Source: Myxococcales bacterium
GTDB taxonomy: Bacteria > Myxococcota > Polyangia > Polyangiales > Polyangiaceae
NCBI GenBank assembly: GCA_020430865.1
Contig: JAGQIY010000637.1
Coordinates: 1 to 12,000, forward strand
DNA length: 12,000 bases
Direction: 5' to 3'
Shown: piece after piece, positions 6,367 to 12,000 of the stretch
How positions within the stretch are numbered: the first letter of the stretch is position 1
Layout: each line of letters starts with the position of its first letter
Translations under genes and position numbers: made by a program
The notes under the pieces: generated by a model
The model's input: only the letters and a program-made list of their open reading frames with translations
Told to the model about the DNA's origin: nothing
Databases searched by the model: none

Positions 6367-7320
6367 ATGGGTAAGAAGCTGTCTGTTGGTATCGCTGCTG
6401 GCGTCTTCATTTTTGGCGCTCTGCTCATCCCGGTGGGTGGCGAGGCGCACTCGGTGCCCGAGAAGGGAAGCAAGACCATGGACCTAAGCGCATTCTCCGA
6501 CGAGAAACCTGCCAAGAACCTGGACCTGCTGTTCATCCACCACTCGGTCGGTGGCCAGCTGCTCGCGGATCCCGGGTCGAACCGTGACCTGGCAGACAGC
6601 ATCCACTCGACGCACGAGAATGGCGGCGGCCTGAGACGCCTGCTGTCTGCCCAGGGCTACGCGGTCCATGAGGTCTCCTACGGAAGCACGCTCGGAGAGA
6701 ACACCGATCTGTTCGACTGGCTCCCGAAGTTCCAGACCAAGATGGAACAGATCCTCCGCGCGCGCTTCAATGACGAGGAGCTAGGCGACGGAGACAACGA
6801 CGTCGTCCTGTTCAAGTCCTGCTATCCCAACAATCGCTTCGTGGGGATGGGTCGAGCCCCGGGAGACCCCTCGGGTCCCGAGCTCACGGTGTGGAACGCG
6901 CGCGCCGAGTTCACGAGGCTCCTGGACGAGTTCAAGCGCCAGCCGCACAAGCTATTCGTCTACCTGACCGCGCCACCGAACGCGTCGAGCTTCGACAAGG
7001 AGCCGCTCTTGAAGGCGCTCGCCAAGAAGGCGATGGGCAAGCCCTCGACGGCGGAGGTGCTGGCGGAGCGCGCCCGCCTCGCCCGCGAGTTCAATGACTG
7101 GGTCGCCTCGCCAGACGGCTGGCTGAAGGACTATCCGCTGAAGAACGTGGTGGTCTTCGACTACTACGCCCAGCTCACCGGGGGCGACTCGAACTTCCTG
7201 GCGTATCCGTCGGGAGACGGCACGGACAGCCACCCCACCACCGAGGGGCAGCAGAAGGCAGCCAAGGCCTTCGTCCCCTTCATCAATCGCGCGGTGCGCC
7301 GCGCAGGCCTTTCGGAGTGA
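6367..7320 (+). CDS. Secreted SGNH-hydrolase-like protein, putative glycan esterase
   Basis: A 317-residue protein with a clear signal peptide: KK at 3-4, a hydrophobic core at about 6-23 and a likely signal peptidase site after G25-E26-A27. It is therefore probably periplasmic or exported. The mature part starts an alpha/beta fold with LLFIHHSVGG (54-63), where S60 occupies the position of the serine in the GDS motif of SGNH/GDSL hydrolases. KSCYPNN (150-156) may correspond to the oxyanion block, and D287-S-H289-P with TTEG resembles the C-terminal D-x-x-H-P block, though spaced D-x-H. I infer an esterase or acyl-transfer fold that could remove or move acyl groups on the polysaccharide made by neighbouring genes. 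Catalysis is not proven, and a noncatalytic relative is possible. The downstream acyltransferase gene begins 7 bp after its stop, supporting a shared transcript. Confidence 0.7.
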   Translation: MGKKLSVGIAAGVFIFGALLIPVGGEAHSVPEKGSKTMDLSAFSDEKPAKNLDLLFIHHSVGGQLLADPGSNRDLADSIHSTHENGGGLRRLLSAQGYAVHEVSYGSTLGENTDLFDWLPKFQTKMEQILRARFNDEELGDGDNDVVLFKSCYPNNRFVGMGRAPGDPSGPELTVWNARAEFTRLLDEFKRQPHKLFVYLTAPPNASSFDKEPLLKALAKKAMGKPSTAEVLAERARLAREFNDWVASPDGWLKDYPLKNVVVFDYYAQLTGGDSNFLAYPSGDGTDSHPTTEGQQKAAKAFVPFINRAVRRAGLSE

Positions 7321-7327
7321 ATCACGC

Positions 7328-8443
7328 ATGAACCGCTACGAGGCGTACCTCGCAACGCCAGGAGAGACCCGCGCCGTCACGGCCCTGTGGCGCGAGGGCA
7401 TGAGCGACTCACGCATCCAGGACGTGATCGAGAAGCGCCTCGCTTGGTTCTACGAGACGAACCCCCTGGGACCGGCGAAGACGTGGTTCGTCAAGGATAC
7501 ACAGGCCAACGAGCTGATCGGCTGCGCCAGCGTCTACCCGCGGCGCGTCCGCGTGGGAGATCGCGTGGTGATCGCCGGTGTGATGGCGGATTTCCTCGTC
7601 AGCAAGAAGCACCGCATCGCGGGTCCAGCGCTGCAGCTTCAGCGAACCCTCGCGGAACAGAGCGCGGAGGCCGGCTTCGAGTTCATCTACGGCTATCCGA
7701 ACAACCTCGCGTGGCCCATCTTCAAGCGCATCGGCTACGGCGCCGTGGCCCACAGCGTGATGTGGGTGAAACCGTTGCGCACCGGCTACAAGCTGGGTGA
7801 GCTCACCGATTCGCGGCTCGAGCCCTACGTCGGGCCACGGCTGCGGGAGAAGCTGGTGCCGCCCGCCGCGCGGATCGGTAGCCTGGTGGGCGATCGGGTG
7901 CTTCAGATCAACGACCTGCGGCTCTCGGTTGGCAAGCTACGCGGCATCAGCTGCGACCTCCAGGCGCGCGCCGACGAGAGCTTCGATGCACTCGAGTTCG
8001 CCAGCGCCGCCCTGTGCGATGTGTCGGGGGCGCGAGACTCGGCCTATCTCAACTGGCGCTACGCGGACCACCCTACCCAGAGCTACCGCTTCTTCCGCAT
8101 GCGTAACACGTCGAGCGGGGAGCTGCGTGGCTTCATCGTGTTCCGCGAGGAGGATGGCAAGGTGTTCCTGTTGGATGCGGTGTGGGACGGGCCCCCTGCC
8201 CAGGGCGAGGCGCTGGTCATGGCGTTCGCGAGATTCATGCACGACTCGGGCAAGGATTCGATCTGCATCTACTACGCGGGCACGCCGAGCGTGGTGGAGA
8301 TCCTGCCGAAGCTGTTGTTCTTTCGGCGCGCGGGCGAGCGCAACCTGATCGCCTACGTGCCCAAGGAACGCGACGACGCGTTCAGGCGGCGCGTGCTGAG
8401 CGAGAGCAGCTGGGCGATGTACGACGGCGAGCTGGACATCTAG
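7328..8443 (+). CDS. Two-domain GNAT-like acyltransferase, polysaccharide-associated
   Basis: A 371-residue cytoplasmic protein. Residues about 10-150 read as a GNAT domain: a strand ending GVMADFLV (84-91) leads into the acyl-CoA pyrophosphate loop K94-H-R-I-A-G-P-A101. G122-Y-P-N-N followed by W129-P-I-F-K-R-I-G-Y137 matches motif B. The C-terminal half holds YLNWRYADHP (240-249), a signature of double-GNAT or FemAB-like proteins in exopolysaccharide loci as I recall them, then a second strand/helix set (about 253-345) that could be a degenerate GNAT fold. The likely role is acylation of a sugar or amino-sugar precursor, or of an aminoacyl substituent; the substrate is unknown. The ATG is 7 bp after the preceding stop, and GGAG at the end of that gene can serve as its ribosome site. 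The stop is followed after 2 bp by the next gene, so translation is probably coupled. Confidence 0.75.
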   Translation: MNRYEAYLATPGETRAVTALWREGMSDSRIQDVIEKRLAWFYETNPLGPAKTWFVKDTQANELIGCASVYPRRVRVGDRVVIAGVMADFLVSKKHRIAGPALQLQRTLAEQSAEAGFEFIYGYPNNLAWPIFKRIGYGAVAHSVMWVKPLRTGYKLGELTDSRLEPYVGPRLREKLVPPAARIGSLVGDRVLQINDLRLSVGKLRGISCDLQARADESFDALEFASAALCDVSGARDSAYLNWRYADHPTQSYRFFRMRNTSSGELRGFIVFREEDGKVFLLDAVWDGPPAQGEALVMAFARFMHDSGKDSICIYYAGTPSVVEILPKLLFFRRAGERNLIAYVPKERDDAFRRRVLSESSWAMYDGELDI

Positions 8444-8445
8444 CC

Positions 8446-9618
8446 ATGGGCCGCTCGCTCCCGTCGCTAGGTCGTACGCTACGACGCCTGCGTCCTGCAA
8501 ACTCCCCACCGCGCGTCTGCATGGTGGTCAACAACCTCGACGTCGGCGGCCTGGAGAAGGTCGTCATCAGCCTGCTCCAGCACTTCGATCGGACGCGGGT
8601 CGAGCCCTTCTTGATTTGCCTGGATGGCCCGGGAAAGCTGTTCTCGCAGGTCGACCTTCCGCCGCAGAACTGCCTGGTGCTCGAGAAGCGCCAGACCAAG
8701 CTTGGCCCCATCTCGGTGGACTTCGCGGCGCTGCGTGATCTGCGCCGCTTCATCGCCGACAAGCGCTTGGACATCGTGCACGCGCACAACGCCGCGCCTC
8801 TGATCTACTCGGGCCTCGCCCTGCGCGGGACCCTTCCTCGCCCCGTGCTGCTCTACTCCGAGCACAACCAGATCTACAGCGCCAGCGAGAGTTCGCGCCA
8901 GAAGTTCAAGCTGTACGTGCGTCTTGCGGACCGCATCGTGGCTGTTAGTCACGACCTCGAGCGCACGCTGCAACGGGACGTTCGAGTGCCGCGTCCCGTC
9001 CAGGTGATTCACAATGGAATCGACGGATCGCGTTTCCGCGCGGTTGACGGCACGAAGGTGCGCACCGAGCTGGGGGTGAGGGACGACGAGTTCCTGGTCG
9101 GAACAGGCGTCGTGCTCTCGGAGCAGAAAGGCATCAGCTACCTGATCGAGGCCGCGCGGGACGTGCTCGAGCGGTCCCCCAACGTGCGCTTCGCCGTCGC
9201 CGGAGACGGGCCGCTGCGTCAACAGCTGGAGGACCAAGCGAGGGACCTCGGAGATCGCTTCCGCTTCATGGGCTACCGGGGAGACATGCCCGAGGTGATC
9301 TCGGCGCTCGATCTCTACGTCTTGCCCTCGCTGTGGGAGGGCCTGCCCCTCGCGCTCTGCGAGGCGCTGGCCATGGGGAAGCGGGTGCTGTGCACCAGCG
9401 TCGGTGGGAATCCCGAGGTGATCCTGGACGGAGAGAGTGGCTTCGTGGTGCCTCCGAAGGACCCTGGCGCCCTGGCGCGCTGCATCCTGCGGGCTGCCGA
9501 GGAGCGGGATCGACTCCCCGAGTTCTCCGCGCGAAACCGCGAGCGCTTCGAGCGCTGCTTCAGCGTGCGAGCGATGATCGACGCCCACCAACGATTGTTC
9601 GATGACATCTTGACCTGA
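8446..9618 (+). CDS. Glycosyltransferase family 4 (GT-B)
   Basis: A 390-residue cytoplasmic enzyme of the retaining GT4 family, expected to add a sugar from a nucleotide-sugar donor to a growing polysaccharide repeat unit. The acceptor-side domain has VVNNLDVGGLEKVV (27-40), DIVHAHN (109-115) and SEHNQIY (138-144). ADRIVAVSHD (161-170) and VIHNGID (187-193) precede the linker. The donor-side domain has VVLSEQKGISYLIEA (222-236), VAGDGPLR (251-258) and the E-x7-E signature E298-GLPLALC-E306. GNPEVI and GESGFVVPP (329-337) close the fold. The start 2 bp after the acyltransferase stop is the most economical choice for coupled translation; the roughly 22 residues before the first strand are basic and may be extra, since an internal ATG at 8521 would also keep the core. 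It is last in the block, facing the convergent yvcK gene. Confidence 0.9.
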   Translation: MGRSLPSLGRTLRRLRPANSPPRVCMVVNNLDVGGLEKVVISLLQHFDRTRVEPFLICLDGPGKLFSQVDLPPQNCLVLEKRQTKLGPISVDFAALRDLRRFIADKRLDIVHAHNAAPLIYSGLALRGTLPRPVLLYSEHNQIYSASESSRQKFKLYVRLADRIVAVSHDLERTLQRDVRVPRPVQVIHNGIDGSRFRAVDGTKVRTELGVRDDEFLVGTGVVLSEQKGISYLIEAARDVLERSPNVRFAVAGDGPLRQQLEDQARDLGDRFRFMGYRGDMPEVISALDLYVLPSLWEGLPLALCEALAMGKRVLCTSVGGNPEVILDGESGFVVPPKDPGALARCILRAAEERDRLPEFSARNRERFERCFSVRAMIDAHQRLFDDILT

Positions 9619-9632
9619 CCCGGCACGCCGGG
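9619..9632. terminator. Possible stem-loop between convergent genes
   Basis: CCCGG-CACG-CCGGG starts directly after the GT4 stop in the 56-bp gap between two convergent genes. An overlapping alternative pairing (CCGGG-T-CCCGG) extends to about 9638. There is no U-tract on either strand, so intrinsic termination is uncertain; the position is the main argument. Confidence 0.3.
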
Positions 9633-9674
9633 ACCCGGCACCCCCGACGCTACGGCGTTCCCGCTCCCGCGAAC

Positions 9675-10694
9675 TCAGGTCTCTGGGTCCAGGCTCGCGC
9701 GCAGGCGCGCTTCGATCTCCAGCGCGCTCGTCCGCTCACGCTCCGTCGGGAGGCGAGACTCGGGCGCGGAGCGCCGCTCGAGTCCAAAGAACTCACTGAG
9801 CGCGTCGGCGAGGAGATCCGGATCGTGGAGACCGACCGAGGGTGACGCAAGAGGTGCAACCAGGTGCCGCGCCCCGTCACTCAGGGGCTCCTCGGAGAAG
9901 CTTCCCTCCGCTGCTCGGGGTGCGCGGTGAGCCAGCAGATGCACCCGCGTCGTCTCACCTCCACTGGCGATGGTGAGATGGTCCGAGAGCACACGCAGGT
10001 AGTCGGTGTCGATGAAACCCTGTGTTTGCCTCCCCTCGGCGAGCAGGTTGGCGATCAGCAACTTTTCCGCCTGGCTTTCACAGACCCGCTGCGCCACCTC
10101 CCCCGTGGTGATCACGCTGAGCGTGCTGGTGTAGAAGCTGCCCGGTCCCATCACGATCAGGTCCGCGCATCGTATCGCGTCGATGGCGATGGGGTTGGCG
10201 CGCAGGGCACCGTGCACGGCAGCGACCATCGGCACCACGTCTCGCCGCTCGACGTTGCTCTCTCCTTCGACTCGCCCGAGCTCGGCGTCATAGACCACGA
10301 GCACGCCAGGGGACTCGGAAACGGGCACCACTCGTCCCACACACCCGAGCCGCTCCCCGGCCCAATCCACCGCCTGCTGTAGACTCCCGGTCTCCCGGAA
10401 CACCCCGGCAAGGGCGAGGTTGCCGACGCTGCGTCCCTCGAAGCCTGGTTCCTCGAGGCGTAGCTCGAAGCGTCGAGCGAGCTCTGGACTCTTGGCCAAC
10501 GCGCTGAGGCATCGACGCAAGTCGCCTGGTGGTGGCATGCCGAGCTCCTGACGCAGCTTGCCCGAGCAACCGCCATCGTCAGCCACCGAGATCACAGCGG
10601 TGATCTCGCACTCCAGGCGACGCAGCGCCTGCAGCACGACCGCCTGCCCGTGACCCCCGCCGAGAGTCACCACGCGAGGAGTGGCGCGACCCAT
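9675..10694 (-). CDS. yvcK: YvcK/CofD-like protein (putative gluconeogenesis factor)
   Basis: A 339-residue cytoplasmic protein of the CofD-like YvcK family. In Bacillus subtilis and mycobacteria, members bind UDP-GlcNAc and adjust carbon flow into amino sugars and the cell envelope. The nucleotide-sugar loop reads G12-G-G-H15-G-Q, where the family usually has GGGTG. The next conserved block, SVADDGGCSGKLR (36-48), runs into P55-P-G-D-L-R-R-C62-L. G91-N92-L follows, then VMGPGSFYTSTL (181-192), all in family order. The length is typical. The last about 100 residues, rich in Arg, Glu and Ser, are less conserved. The ATG at 10694 has a short AGGG 4 nt upstream and lies 4 bp after the stop of the upstream beta-helix gene, so the two probably share a transcript with coupled translation. 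Assignment to the family is firm; the physiological role here is inferred. Confidence 0.87.
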   Translation of the reverse strand: MGRATPRVVTLGGGHGQAVVLQALRRLECEITAVISVADDGGCSGKLRQELGMPPPGDLRRCLSALAKSPELARRFELRLEEPGFEGRSVGNLALAGVFRETGSLQQAVDWAGERLGCVGRVVPVSESPGVLVVYDAELGRVEGESNVERRDVVPMVAAVHGALRANPIAIDAIRCADLIVMGPGSFYTSTLSVITTGEVAQRVCESQAEKLLIANLLAEGRQTQGFIDTDYLRVLSDHLTIASGGETTRVHLLAHRAPRAAEGSFSEEPLSDGARHLVAPLASPSVGLHDPDLLADALSEFFGLERRSAPESRLPTERERTSALEIEARLRASLDPET

Positions 10695-10698
10695 AACC

Positions 10699-12000
10699 CT
10701 AGGAGCGTATCAGGCGGCGCAGACGGCGCGTGTGTTTCTCGTGGTCCATGACCCCTGCCTGCCAACGCACTCGCGGCTCGCCCCAGCGCGGCTTCTCGCG
10801 TCGGCCGCGCAGCCGCGCGAAGCCGCCCAGCGCGCCAAGCCACGTCAGCACGCCCCAAGCGCGCCAGTCGGGTCCCGCGCCCCCTGGGGCGCCGACGGTG
10901 CGACAACCGCAACGTCCCGCGCTGTGCTCCGAGCGCGCCGGGCCCAGAGATCCCGCGGGCTCTGCATCGGAGGCTGGAGCCACGGCATTCGGCGTCATCG
11001 GATCGACAGCGTCTCCGGAGCCAGGCCGCTCGGGCAGCCGGCGCATGGCTCGCAGCGGGAAGCCTCCCTCGTACGCGCCGATGTCGATCTTGCCATCGGT
11101 CTCACGCAAGAAAGAAACGCCTCCGCGACGAGGTGGAGGCGAGGAGGAGAGCGCCGTCAGCGGTCTGGGTATCTCGAAGCCCTTGGGCCCAGCGACGGTC
11201 AACGCCCCAGCGTCGACCAGGGGGCTGCCTCGGCCGGGTCGGAGATCGATGCCCCCATCTGGGCGACTCAGCCCGGACACGTCCATGAGCTTGGGATCGC
11301 CCCCGAGCTTCGTGCCAATCCATTCCTCGGGGAACTGCGAACCGGAGGGAAGCCAGTTGTTCGCTCCACTCAGGATCGGTCGCCCCTCCGTCCAGCGCAC
11401 GTGCTCCGTGTGCAGCGCCTGCACCGGCTTACCACCCGCACGATAGAACAGGTTGTTGTCCACCTCGAGGCTTTGAACCCGGTCGAACAGACGCAGCACT
11501 GGTCGCGCCTCCGACTGCAGCAAGAACGTGTTGTTCACGAAGCGATAGCGTCCCCCGCTGTCGCCGGTTCCGTCCCCGCCGATGCGCACGCTGTAGGAGT
11601 CGTTCGTCTTGCGCAGCACGTTTCCCACCACGTCGCTGTCCTCGCGGACGAGGTCTGCGGCTTGTCCGTCGGCGCCGATCAACTCCAGCTCGTGGTACAG
11701 GCCACCTTCGATCCAGTTGAAATAGATCTCGTTGCGCGCGGCGCGGCTCTTCACCGAGTGACCGCCTCGAGAATCGTGGACGTAGCAGTGCTGCATGCGG
11801 AACACGGCGCTCGGATACCGCGTCTCGTCCGTAGCCATGTACACGGTGTGATGCTGGTCCGCGTTTCCGCAGTGATAGAACTCGGTGTACTCGAGCAGCA
11901 ACGTCCCAGAGCCCTCGTCGGCTCCCAGCAGTCCATGCGCAGGGCAATCGTGTACCACGGAGCTTCGCAGCGTGATGTCATCGGCGTGATGGAAGAAACA
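10699..12000 (-). CDS. Right-handed beta-helix surface protein, 5' end cut by window edge
   Basis: The visible 433 residues start mid-gene, and the frame is open to the right edge. The first about 200 residues have irregular short-strand repeats with stacked Asn, Gly and aromatic positions (for example NEIYFNWIEGG, YRFVNNTFLL and LEVDNNLFYRAGG), as in parallel beta-helix proteins. GSPLVDAG and then IDIGAYEGG close the helix; this ending is common in secreted, calcium- or polysaccharide-binding beta-helix proteins and in polysaccharide lyases. A Pro/Ala/Ser-rich linker leads to a Cys-Gly-Cys, a hydrophobic segment and Arg residues, like a MYXO-CTERM anchor. The N-terminus, presumably with a signal peptide, lies outside. 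A GTG at 11958 also exists, but the same fold continues upstream of it, so it is not the likely start. No catalytic residues could be identified; adhesion, glycan binding or lyase activity are all possible. Confidence 0.78.
   Translation of the reverse strand, partial: CFFHHADDITLRSSVVHDCPAHGLLGADEGSGTLLLEYTEFYHCGNADQHHTVYMATDETRYPSAVFRMQHCYVHDSRGGHSVKSRAARNEIYFNWIEGGLYHELELIGADGQAADLVREDSDVVGNVLRKTNDSYSVRIGGDGTGDSGGRYRFVNNTFLLQSEARPVLRLFDRVQSLEVDNNLFYRAGGKPVQALHTEHVRWTEGRPILSGANNWLPSGSQFPEEWIGTKLGGDPKLMDVSGLSRPDGGIDLRPGRGSPLVDAGALTVAGPKGFEIPRPLTALSSSPPPRRGGVSFLRETDGKIDIGAYEGGFPLRAMRRLPERPGSGDAVDPMTPNAVAPASDAEPAGSLGPARSEHSAGRCGCRTVGAPGGAGPDWRAWGVLTWLGALGGFARLRGRREKPRWGEPRVRWQAGVMDHEKHTRRLRRLIRS
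10795..10911 (-). other. MYXO-CTERM-like sorting and anchor segment in the beta-helix protein
   Basis: Cys codons at 10911-10909 and 10905-10903 (C-G-C) are followed by a Gly/Pro-rich stretch, the hydrophobic run WGVLTWLGALGGFARL and then RGRRE ending at 10795. The order Cys, membrane segment, Arg cluster is that of MYXO-CTERM domains, thought to anchor surface proteins in myxobacteria after processing. Unlike the usual form, the frame continues for 31 more residues to the stop at 10699. Confidence 0.6.

Noticed and set aside
8479..9591. A 370-codon minus-strand frame opposite the GT4 gene
   Set aside because: Codon-aligned antisense shadow of a gene with GT4 motifs; its own translation is rich in Arg, His and Leu without recognisable motifs.
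10730..11446. A 238-codon plus-strand frame opposite the beta-helix gene
   Set aside because: Its translation is Pro/Arg/Ser-rich without domain character, while the sense frame shows beta-helix repeats, a DIGAYE ending and an anchor segment.

Overview
The window is GC-rich throughout, with strongly G/C-biased third codon positions. The last gene ends in a Cys / hydrophobic / Arg-rich tail resembling the MYXO-CTERM sorting signal. Together with an FHA-GAF-PP2C regulator and an ExoA-like polysaccharide locus, this suggests a myxobacterium (Myxococcota, perhaps Polyangia). The lineage is inferred from these traits, not proven. I saw no tRNA, rRNA, insertion sequence, CRISPR array or phage gene.

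Layout. (1) Positions 1-2795, minus strand: a two-gene operon, nadE (a long, ammonia-type NAD synthetase variant) followed 15 bp later by a glutamine-hydrolysing asparagine synthase (asnB) that runs off the left edge. (2) 2796-3437: a 642-bp divergent intergenic region holding an imperfect inverted repeat, an eight-unit 13/14-bp tandem repeat with a regular paired A/G pattern, and short hairpins. (3) 3438-5150, plus strand: an FHA-GAF-PP2C (SpoIIE/RsbU-like) phosphatase. (4) 5294-9618, plus strand: four closely packed genes for an ExoA-like family 2 glycosyltransferase, a secreted SGNH-like putative esterase, a two-domain GNAT-like acyltransferase and a family 4 glycosyltransferase. (5) 9675-12000, minus strand and convergent with the previous block: a YvcK/CofD-like protein and, just upstream of it in the same operon, a right-handed beta-helix surface protein with the MYXO-CTERM-like tail, cut by the right edge.

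How they fit together. The four-gene block looks like part of an exopolysaccharide, capsule or O-antigen locus: two sugar transferases, a putative acyltransferase and a putative extracytoplasmic acyl-esterase. The AsnB and NadE variants also resemble subfamilies that I recall occurring in polysaccharide loci, so they may amidate a glycan precursor and not serve general Asn/NAD metabolism; that is an inference. The PP2C protein could feed a partner-switching or phospho-Ser/Thr signal into the locus, but no partner gene is visible. YvcK relatives bind UDP-GlcNAc and influence envelope precursor supply, so the right-hand operon may also relate to the envelope.

The strongest leads are the AsnB-NadE pair, the tandem repeat, the HHS-type SGNH protein and the 31-residue tail after the MYXO-CTERM-like segment. 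Nothing here is demonstrably a wholly new system.
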